A DNA stretch of 64,000 nucleotides from Hyphomicrobium sp. (GTDB taxonomy: Bacteria; Pseudomonadota; Alphaproteobacteria; Rhizobiales; Hyphomicrobiaceae): the NCBI GenBank assembly GCA_002928735.1, contig PERL01000001.1:248001-312000 (forward strand), given 5' to 3'. Below are positions 45,441 through 55,475 of the stretch, piece by piece. The notes under the pieces are model-generated. The model saw only the letters and a program-made list of their open reading frames with translations. It made no database searches and had not been told where the DNA came from. How positions within the stretch are numbered: position 1 is the first letter of the stretch; each line of letters begins with the position of its first letter. A program made the translations under genes and the position numbers.

Positions 45441-46061
45441 ATGGGGATGATGCTGCCGAAGTCCAAACGCAGAGCAGGCCAGGGCACCACCCTTGAGGGG
45501 CAGTTGCTCGTCGCCATGCCCGTTATGACCGACAAACGCTTTGCGCGCTCGGTGATCTACATGTGCGCCCACTCGCAGGAGGGCGCCATGGGCCTCATTA
45601 TCAATCATCGCGCCGGCCATATCACCTTCCCCGATCTTCTCGAACGCCTGGGCATCACACCGCGCGGCGCCGCTGATTCCATTGCATCCGGTCTCCTCGA
45701 CCGCGAAGTCCATTCCGGCGGCCCCGTCGAAACCGGCCGCGGCTTCGTCCTCCACACCGCCGACTATCACGCCACCGACAGCACACTGCAGATTGCCGGC
45801 GGCATCAGTTTGACCGCCACCATCGACATCCTGAAGGCAATCGCCACCGGACGCGGACCCGAGCGCTCGATCCTCGCACTTGGATATGCCGGCTGGTCGC
45901 CCGGCCAGCTCGAAAGCGAGATTCAGGCCAACGGCTGGCTGAACTGCCCCGCCGATGCCGACATCGTCTTCGAACCCGACCTCGACCTGAAATACGAGAA
46001 GGCCCTCGCCACGATTGGCGTCAACCCGTCCTTCCTCGTCGGCGACGCCGGCCACTGCTAG
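45441..46061 (+). CDS. YqgE/AlgH (UPF0301) family protein
   Basis: 206 aa. Characteristic order: LEGQLLVAMPVMTDKRFARSVIYMCAHSQEGAMGLIINH, HSGGPVETGRGFVLHTADY, and ILALGYAGWSPGQLESEIQANGWL. The family is widespread and of unknown biochemical role (AlgH in Pseudomonas affects alginate). ATG codons at 45441, 45447 and 45450 all exist; the first is shown. No operon partner; convergent with the GGDEF-EAL gene. Confidence 0.93.
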   Translation: MGMMLPKSKRRAGQGTTLEGQLLVAMPVMTDKRFARSVIYMCAHSQEGAMGLIINHRAGHITFPDLLERLGITPRGAADSIASGLLDREVHSGGPVETGRGFVLHTADYHATDSTLQIAGGISLTATIDILKAIATGRGPERSILALGYAGWSPGQLESEIQANGWLNCPADADIVFEPDLDLKYEKALATIGVNPSFLVGDAGHC

Positions 46062-46111
46062 ACCGGCCCCATCCGCGCATCGCCGAACTGCTAAGCTAAC
46101 GTCAGCCGCAC

Positions 46112-49100
46112 TTACTCGGCTGCGTCGCTGTCGGGCTTGGTCGGCGCTACACCGGCCAGCCGCTGCAAACTGGCGGCGATGTTCGGCGGCAGCTTGTCGT
46201 AGTTGGGCAGCGGCCGCACCGGCTGCGGCGCCCGCTTGACCGGCTGCGGCTGCGGTTGCGGCTGAGTGATGGGCTCCACTGCGGCCGGCGCAACGCTCAC
46301 AGGTTCCGGCATCGGCACCAACACGGGAGCGACCGGTGGCGGCTGTGGCGGTGCTGCGGACGCATCGAAGGAAGCGAGCGGCGGCAGCGGCACCTCCGCA
46401 TTCGGGAAGGGTACGGGCGCACCGGGAATGACGAATGGCGGCGGCATCGGCGGCTGCGGTGCAAATCCCGCAGGCGGCCCGGACGGGATCGGACCAGCTC
46501 CCATTGGCGCGCCATTGACCGGCATCGGTGGCGGCATCGGCGCATGACCGAACGGCGTGAACCCCGGCTCCGGCACCGGACGCGGCGGCGGAGGCGCGGC
46601 CGCAGCCGCAGGTATCGGGCCCCGCGGCCTCACCTGAGCTTTCGGCAACCCACCACGGCGCAGAGGCTCCGTCACCGGCTCGCCGGGAACGGCAGGCGGC
46701 GGCATTGCCGGTGGTCCATCCGGTCCACGCGGCGGTCCCCCGCCCAGAGGCGACGCAGCCGCCGGCGCGGAACTCGCGACCTCGCCCGCTCCGGCCTCCG
46801 CTGCCAACGGCACCGTATCGGCACCCTCGTCTTTCTTCTTGCGCGTCGCCGCGCGGAATAGCCCGCGCGGCTGAATGCGCCGCTCCGACTTGCGCACCAG
46901 CTTCAACAGCTGCAGCACATCGCGTTCGCTGATTGGATCGCCGTAATAGAATCCCTGTCCATATTCGCACTCGATCGAGCGCAGATAGCCGACGTCTTCG
47001 TCCGTCTCTACGCCCTGCACGATCACCTTGCGGCCCAGTTCGTGCGTCATCGCCGTTACCGCGCGCAGCATCCCGCTGCCCGAATGATCCCCGCCGCCAT
47101 GGCCGTCGAGCAGCATCCGGTCGATGCGCACGGCCTCAAACGGCAACCGGCCCAGATAGAGCAGCGACGAATATCCCGTGCAGAAGTCGTCGAGCACAAG
47201 TTCCGCGCCAGCGCTTCGAAGCCACTCGAGCGACTCCCCCGCATGCTCGGGGTTGCTCATCACCATGGCTTCCGGCAGGCCGAGCTTCAGCGATCCCTTC
47301 GCAACGCTGTGCCGGGCCAGCGCCTGCCGGATTTCCTGTGCCGTGTTTTGATCGACCTTCAAGGCGGCCGGCAGATTGAAATTCACAAACAGCGGATTGT
47401 CGATCCGCGTCAGTTCCTTCTGCCAGTGCGCGCATTCTTTCAGCGCCTGCGACAGCGCCACGATCACCGTCCGCGCCAGAAGCTCCGCCGAGCCATCGCC
47501 TTCCAGATAGCCGAATGGATTGATCAGCCCATGCTTGGGATGATCCCACCGCACGAGCGCTTCGAAACCGGCCAACTCCTCCATCGGCATATAAACGATC
47601 GGCTGATAGAGTACCCGGATCTGGTTCTTCTCCACCGCCTTGCGGATTTCCCCGTCCACGACCGCGCGCTCGTCCACCTGCTGGCGCATCTCCGGCCGGA
47701 AGATCTCGATCCTGTCGGCGCCGCCCCGCTTGGCGCGATACATCGCCGTCTCGGCCTCGCGCAAAAGCTCCCGGTCATCGGCCTGATGCCCATCGAAGAT
47801 CGCAATCCCCAGCGACCCCGTCAGCACAATCTCCTGCCCCGCCAGCTTGATCGGCGAGCGCAAGCTGCGCCGCACGCGCTCTGCTAACCCAGCCAAGTCT
47901 TGCGGCGACCTCTCCTTCAAAATCAGAATGGCAAACCGGTCCCCGCCGATCCGCGCCAGCGTATCGTCCGGCTCCAAATGCCGCTGTATGCGACGCGCCA
48001 CCGTCAGCAGCAAACTGTCGCCGACCACGACCCCATACGACGCATTCACTGTCTTGAACTTGTCGATATCGATGAACAGCACCGTCGGCCGGATCGCCGG
48101 CTCCGACCGCGCCCGCTGCATGGCAATCGCCAGCCGGTCTTCCAGCAATTGACGGTTCGGCAATCCCGTGAGCGAGCACTTGACGGCATCCGTCATCAGC
48201 CGTTCCTGCGCCCGCTTCGCATCCGTCACGTCGCGCAAAAGGCCGACGCTCTTCACCGTCCGCCCGTCCTGGCTCGGGATCGACGACGCTTCGATTTCAA
48301 ACCACCGATATGAATTGTCGGCGTGCCGCAGCCGGAACACGCACCGCATCTGCCCGTCGTTGCGCTCTTCGTTGGAAACGAGCGACAGCCGGAACCGCTC
48401 CTGGTCGGCGGGATGAATATGCCGGCAGAAATCGTCCACCTTCGTGTTGAGTTCGCCCGGATTGAGCCCCAGCGCGGCCTCCACGTTTCCGGAAACCTTC
48501 ACCTCATCGCGCCGCGCGCTCCACTCCCAAACGCCCGCACCCGCCGCCTCCACGGCCACCGAACGCAATTGCAGTTCCGTCGGCGACGATCCGTAAATTG
48601 GCTCCAGTGACCGAAACGCGAACTGCGTCACCGTAAACCCGATGAGCAGCACGATGAGCACCAGGCCCGCCACCAGCCCCGACACCACCATGTCGCCGGC
48701 CAACTGCCCCGTCAGCGTCACCGCCGTACCGAAGCACCACACGAGGAACAGCAGCCACGTCGGGATCAGCGCCAGCGCCCGGTCCTGCCCGCGCAAGGCA
48801 AGAAACAGCGTCACCACCATGCCCGCTGCAGCCAATACGCCAAACGACAGCCGCGCGAACGTCGAAGCCAGCCGGGGATCGATTACCGCAACCGCGATCA
48901 GCGCCAACTGCGCCACGATCCACACGCTGAACAGCATCCGCGCCAAGCCGTGCCACAGCGGAATGCGCAAAAAGAAATAGAGGAAGATCACGAGGCTCGC
49001 CGCCATCGACGCTTCCGTCGCCGCACGGTAGACCGCGTTGTTCTCAGCCCTCAGCTGGAACAGCTTGTGGAAGAACCCGAAGTCGACGCACAGGTAAGCG

Positions 49101-49771
49101 AGTACGCACCACGAAACCAACGCCGCGGCCGGAAAGATAATCTTGTGATTGGCGGCAAAGATCGCCGTCAGGAAGATGGCGAGCAGGCCCGTCAGCCCCA
49201 GCATCACCCCGTTGAAGAGTTGCCGCTCGCGCACCTTCAACTCGTAGTCGAGTGGCTTCCACACGAAGATGCGCGCGAACCGCTCGGAGGACAGCTCCGC
49301 CACATACGTGATCGTCTGCTTGGGCTCCAGCGTGATACGGAACACGTCGGCACGATCGCTATCGACCCGCTCCGGCACGAAGCCGATCGACGGCGTCACC
49401 GTCTCGATCCGCCGCGCATCAAGATCCGGCCAAACCACGCCCGACCCGATGATCGTGTAGCGGTCTGCCGAGATCCAGCGCTCCACGGCCACATCCGTCG
49501 GGTTATGCAGCGCGAACACCATCCAGCTCGGATTCGTGCCCGGCGTCGCCGCCCGCACCGAAAGCCGCCCCGTCGTCCCGTCCGCACTCGCCGCCGTTTC
49601 GATCTGCAGGCTGTCGCCGCGGCCTTCGTAGAGTTCGCCCCGCGTCGTGATTTCAATGCGCCCCTGATCGACCGTCAGAGGGATCGCCTCCAGCGCTTGC
49701 GCGCGCGCGATCGTCAGCCACAACCCAGCAAACACGGCAAGCAGTGCGAGAAGCCGGCTGATCAGCGTCAC
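46112..49771 (-). CDS. 7TM-PAS-GGDEF-EAL protein with altered GGDEF and EAL active sites
   Basis: 1219 aa from the GTG at 49771, which follows GGAGGT by 5 nt and overlaps the upstream TGA. Parts: signal-like segment about 5-27; periplasmic beta domain to about 180; about seven membrane segments to about 400; PAS (about 405-520); GGDEF (about 545-700); EAL (about 715-955); Pro-rich tail of ~230 residues. The GGDEF motif reads GGDRF (about 609-613). The EAL motif is intact (FEALVRW), and N, E, DD and late Q positions are present, but the lysine of KID is Arg (RIDR, about 882) and the first Glu of EGVE is Gln (VQGVET, about 919). Both enzymatic activities are thus doubtful; a c-di-GMP receptor or scaffold role fits better. 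Last gene of the thrC-M16-GNAT run. Confidence 0.88.
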   Translation of the reverse strand: MTLISRLLALLAVFAGLWLTIARAQALEAIPLTVDQGRIEITTRGELYEGRGDSLQIETAASADGTTGRLSVRAATPGTNPSWMVFALHNPTDVAVERWISADRYTIIGSGVVWPDLDARRIETVTPSIGFVPERVDSDRADVFRITLEPKQTITYVAELSSERFARIFVWKPLDYELKVRERQLFNGVMLGLTGLLAIFLTAIFAANHKIIFPAAALVSWCVLAYLCVDFGFFHKLFQLRAENNAVYRAATEASMAASLVIFLYFFLRIPLWHGLARMLFSVWIVAQLALIAVAVIDPRLASTFARLSFGVLAAAGMVVTLFLALRGQDRALALIPTWLLFLVWCFGTAVTLTGQLAGDMVVSGLVAGLVLIVLLIGFTVTQFAFRSLEPIYGSSPTELQLRSVAVEAAGAGVWEWSARRDEVKVSGNVEAALGLNPGELNTKVDDFCRHIHPADQERFRLSLVSNEERNDGQMRCVFRLRHADNSYRWFEIEASSIPSQDGRTVKSVGLLRDVTDAKRAQERLMTDAVKCSLTGLPNRQLLEDRLAIAMQRARSEPAIRPTVLFIDIDKFKTVNASYGVVVGDSLLLTVARRIQRHLEPDDTLARIGGDRFAILILKERSPQDLAGLAERVRRSLRSPIKLAGQEIVLTGSLGIAIFDGHQADDRELLREAETAMYRAKRGGADRIEIFRPEMRQQVDERAVVDGEIRKAVEKNQIRVLYQPIVYMPMEELAGFEALVRWDHPKHGLINPFGYLEGDGSAELLARTVIVALSQALKECAHWQKELTRIDNPLFVNFNLPAALKVDQNTAQEIRQALARHSVAKGSLKLGLPEAMVMSNPEHAGESLEWLRSAGAELVLDDFCTGYSSLLYLGRLPFEAVRIDRMLLDGHGGGDHSGSGMLRAVTAMTHELGRKVIVQGVETDEDVGYLRSIECEYGQGFYYGDPISERDVLQLLKLVRKSERRIQPRGLFRAATRKKKDEGADTVPLAAEAGAGEVASSAPAAASPLGGGPPRGPDGPPAMPPPAVPGEPVTEPLRRGGLPKAQVRPRGPIPAAAAAPPPPRPVPEPGFTPFGHAPMPPPMPVNGAPMGAGPIPSGPPAGFAPQPPMPPPFVIPGAPVPFPNAEVPLPPLASFDASAAPPQPPPVAPVLVPMPEPVSVAPAAVEPITQPQPQPQPVKRAPQPVRPLPNYDKLPPNIAASLQRLAGVAPTKPDSDAAE

Positions 49772-50364
49772 GCCACACCTCCGGTTTCGGAGGGAGCCAC
49801 CAGCCCAAACAACAGGTGATCGCGCCACTGACCATCAATGCGCAGATAACCGCGCGCATAGCCCTCGCGCTCGAACCCGTTGCGTTCAAGAACGCGGATC
49901 GACGGTGTATTCTGTGGCTGCGTGGCCGCTTCGAGACGGTGCAGCCGCAGCTGCTGGAACGAAAACCCGATCATGGCTTTGAGCGCATCGGCCATATAGC
50001 CCCGCCCAAGTTCAGACCGGCCCAGCCAATATCCCACCGAGGCCGATTGCGTGACGCCGCGCTGCACGTTCGTGAGCGCGATGCCACCGACCAGACGGTC
50101 ATCCGCCGGATCGATCACAAGAAACGCGTACCCTTGGTCGGCCCGCGCCTCGCGCTGATAGTGCCGGACCCGGCGCTTAAAGGCAGCCTTAGTCAGATCG
50201 TCCCGCGGCCAAGTCGGCTCCCACGGCTGCAAGTGCGCGCGGCTCTCCGCCCGCATCGAGGCCCAAGGACCATAGTCCGAAAGCTGCGGCGAACGCAGGA
50301 CCACACGCTCACCGCGAACCGTGGTGGCGACATCCGAAATGAGGCTCGATCTCAGGAATGCCAT
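49768..50364 (-). CDS. GNAT acetyltransferase, RimJ/RimL-like
   Basis: 198 aa. The acetyl-CoA binding motif region reads VGYWLGRSELGRGYMADALKAMIGFSF, then LHRLEAATQPQNTPSIRVLERNGFEREGYARGYLRIDGQWRDHLLFGL, the RimJ ending. It probably N-acetylates a ribosomal protein or similar amine. The gene is 21 nt after the M16 peptidase stop and overlaps the GGDEF-EAL start by 4 nt, so it is in the middle of one transcription unit. The order thrC, M16, acetyltransferase is conserved in Hyphomicrobiales. Confidence 0.9.
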   Translation of the reverse strand: MAFLRSSLISDVATTVRGERVVLRSPQLSDYGPWASMRAESRAHLQPWEPTWPRDDLTKAAFKRRVRHYQREARADQGYAFLVIDPADDRLVGGIALTNVQRGVTQSASVGYWLGRSELGRGYMADALKAMIGFSFQQLRLHRLEAATQPQNTPSIRVLERNGFEREGYARGYLRIDGQWRDHLLFGLVAPSETGGVA

Positions 50365-50385
50365 GGGTGCGGGTCCTGCAGATCC

Positions 50386-51657
50386 TTAACCGGCCCGTTT
50401 CAAACGCTGACCGGCGCGCGCCGCCAGATCATCGCTCTTTCGCCCGGCTCCCACAACGGCGATTGAACTGTCCTGAGCGCGCAACCGCTGTGCGACAGCC
50501 GTCACTTCGGCCGCCGAGACTTTGTCGACCGATGCCAGTATTTCCGCAGTCGTCAGAACGCGGCCATGCAGCAGCATTTGCCGCGCCATTTGTTCCGCCC
50601 GCGCCGAACTCGACTCCAAGCTCATCATCAAACCGGCTTTGAGCTGCGCCTTGGCCCGCGCGACCTCGGCCTCCGTGGGCCCGGTCTCCGCCATGCGATC
50701 GATTTCGTCGCTCACCACGTCGATCAGCTCCCCGACCATGCCGGCGCCCGTCGCCGCGTGTACGGCAAAAAGCCCGGTGTCCTTCAATCCCCACGCCGTC
50801 GAATAGATCGCGTAACAAAGACCCCGCCGCTCCCGGACTTCCTGGAAGAGACGCGACGACATTCCCCCGCCAAGCAACCCAGAAAGAACCTGGGAGGCAA
50901 AAAATTCTTCTTCCCGGTACGACGGCGCCTCGAAGCCTAGAATGAGATGCGCCTGCTCGAACTTGCGCGGACTGGACCGCACGCCACCCCGATAGACGGC
51001 CGGCGATTCAGCTCCCGGCCCAGCGTTAGACAGCCCACCGAATAGGGCTTGAGCGTGGCAAACGGCATCTTCGTGGCGGATGGCGCCCGCACCCGCCAGC
51101 ACCATCCCCCTGGGATGATACCGCTCGGCCAGGAAGTCTTTGAGTTTATTGCGGGAAATCGACTTCACGCTCTTCGGCGTGCCGAGAATCGTTCGCCCCG
51201 CGGGCTGATCGGGAAAAGCCGCATCGTGCACAAGGTCGAAGGCCAGATCGTCCGGGCTGTCGAGTGTGCCGGCGATCTCCTGCAGGATCACCTCCCGCTC
51301 TTTCTCAAGTTCTTCGTCGGCGAACGTCGAATTCTGCAGAATGTCGGCCACGATGCCAAGCGCCAGCCCCTCGTCGCCTTTCAGTACCCGTGCGAAGTAG
51401 GCGGTCGTTTCCAGCCCGGTCGCGGCGTTGAGTTCGCCGCCGACTGCTTCGATCTCTTCCGCGATATCTTGCGTGGACCGCGTCGCCGTTCCCTTGAACG
51501 CCATATGTTCGAGCAGATGTGAGAGCCCGTGTTCGTCGTCCCGTTCATGCCGGGCGCCCGCATCCACCCACACGCCCAGCGCGCTCGTTTCCAGATGTGG
51601 CGCTGTTTCGGTAACGACGGTGAGACCGTTGGCGAGCCGCGTGATCTCTGCCGTCAT
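50386..51657 (-). CDS. M16 (pitrilysin/processing-peptidase-like) zinc metallopeptidase
   Basis: 423 aa. The inverted zinc motif HLLEH is at about 47-51 (GLSHLLEHMAFKGTATRS) with the downstream Glu in EEELEKEREVILQEI-type helix (about 119-130). Two pseudo-symmetric halves follow; the second has GLLGGGMSSRLFQEVRERRGLCYAIYS, typical of mitochondrial processing peptidase beta-like bacterial proteins. Likely an ATP-independent peptidase for short peptides. The ATG at 51657 overlaps the thrC TGA by 4 nt. Confidence 0.94.
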   Translation of the reverse strand: MTAEITRLANGLTVVTETAPHLETSALGVWVDAGARHERDDEHGLSHLLEHMAFKGTATRSTQDIAEEIEAVGGELNAATGLETTAYFARVLKGDEGLALGIVADILQNSTFADEELEKEREVILQEIAGTLDSPDDLAFDLVHDAAFPDQPAGRTILGTPKSVKSISRNKLKDFLAERYHPRGMVLAGAGAIRHEDAVCHAQALFGGLSNAGPGAESPAVYRGGVRSSPRKFEQAHLILGFEAPSYREEEFFASQVLSGLLGGGMSSRLFQEVRERRGLCYAIYSTAWGLKDTGLFAVHAATGAGMVGELIDVVSDEIDRMAETGPTEAEVARAKAQLKAGLMMSLESSSARAEQMARQMLLHGRVLTTAEILASVDKVSAAEVTAVAQRLRAQDSSIAVVGAGRKSDDLAARAGQRLKRAG

Positions 51658-53066
51658 GCCGGCGCCCCGGCCGCGCGCGATACTGTCTCCACGAAGTCTT
51701 CGACCTCCTTCAGATCGTTGCCCAGCACCGGAAAGCGCTCGGGTTCGGTCATCAGCGACGACAACCGCGCCGGCAGACCGGGCCGAGCGCCGGTAATCTC
51801 CTGCATCGCATCGGGGAACTTCGCCGGATGCGCGGTGGCCAGCACCACCCGCGCCGTGTCGTCGGACACTTTGCCATCGAGCGCCGTCTTCGCCGCGTAC
51901 ACGCCGCAGGCCGTATGGGGATCCAACAAATACCCGCTCTCCGCCAGCGTATCGCGGATCGTCGCCGCAACGTCCGCTTCCGACGCAGCCCCCGCGCCGA
52001 AATCGTCACGCAAACTCTGCGCCTGCCCCGGCGTCAATTCAAACCGCCGCCCCTGCACGAGCATCTGCATCTGGCGTGCCACGAGGTCGGCATCCCGGCC
52101 CGACGCCTCGAACAAAAACCGCTCGAAATTCGATGAAATCTGAATGTCCATCGATGGCGACGAGGTCGCCGTGACCCCGCGCATTTCATAAACGCCGCTC
52201 TCCAGCGTGCGCGGCAGGATATCGTTCTGGTTTGAGCCGATGACGAGCATCTCGATCGGCAGCCCCATCTTCTTCGCCACATAGCCGGCAAAAATATCGC
52301 CGAAATTGCCCGTCGGCACCGAGAAAGCCACCTTACGATTCGGCGCGCCCAGCGCTGCCGCCGCCACGAAGTAATACGTCACCTGCGCGACAATGCGCCC
52401 CCAGTTGATCGAGTTCACACCCGACAGAGCCACCCGGTCACGGAACGCATGATCGTTGAACATGGCCTTCACGAGCGCTTGGCAATCGTCGAACGTGCCC
52501 TTCACCGCCACTGCATGTACGCTCTTCTCCGTCGGCGTCGTCATCATGCGGCGCTGCACGTCAGACACCCGGCCCTCCGGGAACAGGATCACCACGTCGA
52601 CCCGCTCGCTCGACCGGAACGCTTCGATCGCTGCCCCGCCTGTGTCGCCAGACGTCGCGCCCACGATCGTCGCCCGCTGCCCGCGCTTGGCCAGCACATG
52701 GTCCATCATCCGCGCGAGCAACTGCATCGCCACGTCCTTGAACGCCAGCGTCGGCCCGTGAAACAGTTCCAGCACGAACGTCTTGGGATCGATCTGGACC
52801 AGCGGCGTCGTCGCCGGATGCCCGAAGCTCCCGTATGCCGCCTCCGCCATCCCATGCAATTGCGCCCGCGTCAGCGCCCCGCCGGTGAACGGCAGGATCA
52901 CGTCGGTGGCCACGTCAGCAAATGATCGCCCGGCGAACGGCAGATCCGTTGCGGGCCGCGGCCAGCTTTCGGGCAGATAGAGGCCGCCGTCGCGGGCAAG
53001 CCCGGCCAGCAAAACGTCTTCGAAGCCGAGAACAGGCGCACGGCCTCTGGTGGAGATGTAATTCAC
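51654..53066 (-). CDS. thrC: Threonine synthase
   Basis: 470 aa from the GTG at 53066 (start of NYISTRGRAPVLGFEDVLLAGLARDGGLYLPE), the family N-terminus; the frame is open to 53189 without homology. It converts O-phosphohomoserine to threonine with PLP; the Schiff-base lysine is Lys110 in ELFHGPTLAFKDVAMQLL. SGDTGGAAIEAF and SVPTGNFGDIFAGYVAKKMGLP are phosphate-binding motifs. Its substrate is made by thrB at 42.4 kb, not in the same operon. Ribosome site is weak. Follows surf1 in the same orientation, 136 nt apart. Confidence 0.95.
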   Translation of the reverse strand: MNYISTRGRAPVLGFEDVLLAGLARDGGLYLPESWPRPATDLPFAGRSFADVATDVILPFTGGALTRAQLHGMAEAAYGSFGHPATTPLVQIDPKTFVLELFHGPTLAFKDVAMQLLARMMDHVLAKRGQRATIVGATSGDTGGAAIEAFRSSERVDVVILFPEGRVSDVQRRMMTTPTEKSVHAVAVKGTFDDCQALVKAMFNDHAFRDRVALSGVNSINWGRIVAQVTYYFVAAAALGAPNRKVAFSVPTGNFGDIFAGYVAKKMGLPIEMLVIGSNQNDILPRTLESGVYEMRGVTATSSPSMDIQISSNFERFLFEASGRDADLVARQMQMLVQGRRFELTPGQAQSLRDDFGAGAASEADVAATIRDTLAESGYLLDPHTACGVYAAKTALDGKVSDDTARVVLATAHPAKFPDAMQEITGARPGLPARLSSLMTEPERFPVLGNDLKEVEDFVETVSRAAGAPA

Positions 53067-53202
53067 GTGCAGAGAGCTTTCGTCAGTCTGGGGAGGGGCG
53101 CCGCGAACCAACGTGCGGCGAACAGTTGGCACGACCCTAAGCCCCGCCCGTGATCGCGACAAGCCCAGCATCCCCAAGCCCGTCTGCAATAGGTTGTAAA
53201 TC

Positions 53203-53964
53203 TTACCCGCCGGGCGCCGTCATGCGCCGCAATCGCCCGCTTGCGTACATCACAAAAATTGCCGCAAGCGCTGCCGCCAACCCGAACCACGTCAACGCAT
53301 ATTCCAGATGCCGGTTGGGCAGCTTCAACTCCGTCGCGCCGCCCTTGGGCCAGCCACCCGGCGCCGCAGCCTCCGCGTCGATGTAGAGGGGCAAGGGCTG
53401 TCCCGGCGTCCCGCCAGCGCCGAACGCTGCCGCCATCATCCCATCGAAGTCCCGCCAGAACCACAAATTCGCTTTTTGGTCGTTCTCCGGCACGAACCGC
53501 GCCTGCGCGCCTGGTTGCCGCACGAGCCCCGTAACCGACGTCTCGCCGCCAACCTGCCCTTCGGCCCGCGCCGCCGGTTCACGCATCCCCTCCGGCACAA
53601 ACCCGCGATTGACGAGCAACACGCGTTCCGTCCCTGCCAGCACGAACGGCGTCACGACATGAAACCCAGGCCCCTGCGTCGAACTCGGCGCATAGAGATA
53701 GAGCTCTTCGTCGTGCACAAAGCGCCCCCGCGCCGTCACGCGCGTGTATTCGCCGGCCTCCAGCGGCTTGCCCGCCAAGCCATCGAAGAATGCGCCAACA
53801 TCCACCGGCTCCGCTTTCGTCCGCTCGGTGATCGCCGTGATCAGCCCTTCCTTCCAGGCCAGCCGCTCGAGCTGCCAGAACCCGAGCCCGACCAGAATGG
53901 GCAGCGACAGCGCGACCATAATCGTCGGCACCAAAAGTTTCGCGTCCCGCAAACGTGCCAGCAT
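53203..53964 (-). CDS. SURF1 family cytochrome c oxidase assembly protein
   Basis: 253 aa, two membrane segments at the ends (about 12-30 and 220-240). N-terminal GLGFWQLERLAWKEGLI, the periplasmic region with LLVNRGFVPEGMREP, and PNRHLEYALTWFGLAAALAAIFV near the C-terminus are family motifs. SURF1 helps insert haem a into CtaD. The start at 53964 removes an unconserved upstream extension of the frame (to 54246). Located 29 nt after DUF983 in the ctaE cluster. Confidence 0.94.
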   Translation of the reverse strand: MLARLRDAKLLVPTIMVALSLPILVGLGFWQLERLAWKEGLITAITERTKAEPVDVGAFFDGLAGKPLEAGEYTRVTARGRFVHDEELYLYAPSSTQGPGFHVVTPFVLAGTERVLLVNRGFVPEGMREPAARAEGQVGGETSVTGLVRQPGAQARFVPENDQKANLWFWRDFDGMMAAAFGAGGTPGQPLPLYIDAEAAAPGGWPKGGATELKLPNRHLEYALTWFGLAAALAAIFVMYASGRLRRMTAPGG

Positions 53965-53993
53965 CGGACCTGTCCGTTGAACCCCGCGCCGCC

Positions 53994-54359
53994 TCAGCGC
54001 ACGAGGCGCCCTTCCTCGGCTTTGTGCTTGTATTGCAGCGCCGTCAGCAATCCCTTGAGGAAGCGCAGCAGCCCCAGCGCGAACAGCGGCGTCAACAGGC
54101 CCCACAGCACCACGTGCATCCACACCGCTGGATTGAACGTGAACTCGAACCACAGCGCCGCGCCCAGCACCACGAAGCCTAAAATGAAAATCGCAAACAC
54201 CGCCGGCCCGTCGCCCGTATCGATGAAGGCGTAGTCCAGCCCGCAATGCGAGCAGTTATCGCGCAACACGAGCACCTGCCGGAAGAGCGGACCCTGCCCG
54301 CACCGCGGGCACCGCGCCAGCGCCGCGCTGCGCAGCACGCTCACCTTGCTTTCGCTCAT
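53994..54359 (-). CDS. DUF983 family protein (zinc-ribbon, two membrane segments)
   Basis: 121 aa. N-terminal CPRCGQGPLF and CSHCGLDY form a four-cysteine zinc ribbon (two CxxC), followed by two membrane segments (about 50-72 and 77-100). DUF983 genes lie between ctaE and surf1 in most alphaproteobacteria; function unknown, but a role in oxidase assembly is suspected from context. RBS AAGGGGA precedes the ATG at 54359. Confidence 0.93.
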   Translation of the reverse strand: MSESKVSVLRSAALARCPRCGQGPLFRQVLVLRDNCSHCGLDYAFIDTGDGPAVFAIFILGFVVLGAALWFEFTFNPAVWMHVVLWGLLTPLFALGLLRFLKGLLTALQYKHKAEEGRLVR

Positions 54360-54439
54360 CGCTCGTCCCCTTGAAGCGGCAAGGGCGGCCCAATAGAGCC
54401 GCCCTCCCGAAGCCTCGCGTGTCTCCGGCCTAAGCCGGA

Positions 54440-55390
54440 TCAGTGCACGGCGCCCGCCATCTCGCCCGCGCCCCACACGTAAATGGTCGCGAACAGGAAC
54501 AGCCAGACAACGTCCACGAAATGCCAATACCAAGCCGCAGCTTCAAAACCGAAGTGCTGCTTGGGCGTGAAATGTCCCTTCATCGCGCGCAGCATGCACA
54601 CGAACAGGAAGATCGTACCGATGATCACATGCGCGCCGTGGAAGCCCGTCGCCATGAAGAACGTCGAGCCATACGAATGCCCGGCGAACGTGAACGCGGC
54701 ATGGCCGTACTCGATGTACTGCAGCACGGTGAACAGCACACCCAGCGCAACGGTAATGGCGAGACCCGCAATCAACTGACCACGCTTGTTGACGAGCAGT
54801 GCGTGATGCGCCCACGTCACCGTGCAGCCCGAGAGCAGCAGCACGAGCGTGTTGACGAGCGGCAGGCCCCAGGGATCGAACGTCCCCTTGAAATTTCCTT
54901 CCGCAGGCGCGCCCGTCGCGGGGATCGTCGCTTCCGTCATCTCAACCGGCACCGGCGGCCAAACCCCGCCAATCACCTCGTTGCGCTTCACCATGCCGAG
55001 CGTTTCTTGCACGTTCTCATAGGAATACGTGCCGCTGGGGAAGAGCGCGATATCGAAGTACGCCCAGAACCAGGCGACGAAAAACATCACTTCCGAAGCG
55101 ATGAACAGCAGCATGCCGTAGCGCTGATGGATCTGCACCACCGGCGTGTGGAAACCCGTCTCCGCTTCGATGACAACATCGCGCCACCACATGAAAGCCA
55201 CGGCAAAAAGACCGAACATCCCGGCCGCGAACACGCCCGGCCCTGTGACGCCAAACAAGCCCGCGCCGCCACCCGTCGACCGCATCCAGATAATGGCACC
55301 GATCGCCGCCACGAAGGCCGACAGCGACGCCAGGATTGGCCATGGGCTCGGTTCGAGCAGGTGATAGTCGTGCTGATTGGCATGCGCCAT
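54440..55390 (-). CDS. ctaE: Cytochrome c oxidase subunit III
   Basis: 316 aa, seven membrane segments. Conserved: [16 protein letters not shown] at the N-terminus, [16 protein letters not shown], and [22 protein letters not shown] at the C-terminus. It is slightly longer than average because of an inserted periplasmic loop (about 130-175, with [22 protein letters not shown]). The ATG at 55390 follows GGGGAAG. Part of the cta operon, 85 nt after ctaG. Confidence 0.96.
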   Translation of the reverse strand: MAHANQHDYHLLEPSPWPILASLSAFVAAIGAIIWMRSTGGGAGLFGVTGPGVFAAGMFGLFAVAFMWWRDVVIEAETGFHTPVVQIHQRYGMLLFIASEVMFFVAWFWAYFDIALFPSGTYSYENVQETLGMVKRNEVIGGVWPPVPVEMTEATIPATGAPAEGNFKGTFDPWGLPLVNTLVLLLSGCTVTWAHHALLVNKRGQLIAGLAITVALGVLFTVLQYIEYGHAAFTFAGHSYGSTFFMATGFHGAHVIIGTIFLFVCMLRAMKGHFTPKQHFGFEAAAWYWHFVDVVWLFLFATIYVWGAGEMAGAVH

Positions 55391-55475
55391 GGTCGTCTTC
55401 CCCGTCGTCTCTTGTTGCATCCGGACCTCCGGACTTTCGTCTTGCACCGCGACCCGGCAGGACCGCGCCGCGAAA

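Noticed and set aside
44562-46970. 802-codon open frame continuous with the DsbD-like gene
   Set aside because: Everything upstream of 45401 is antisense to yqgE and overlaps the GGDEF-EAL tail; it is a high-GC shadow. A signal peptide begins at 45401.
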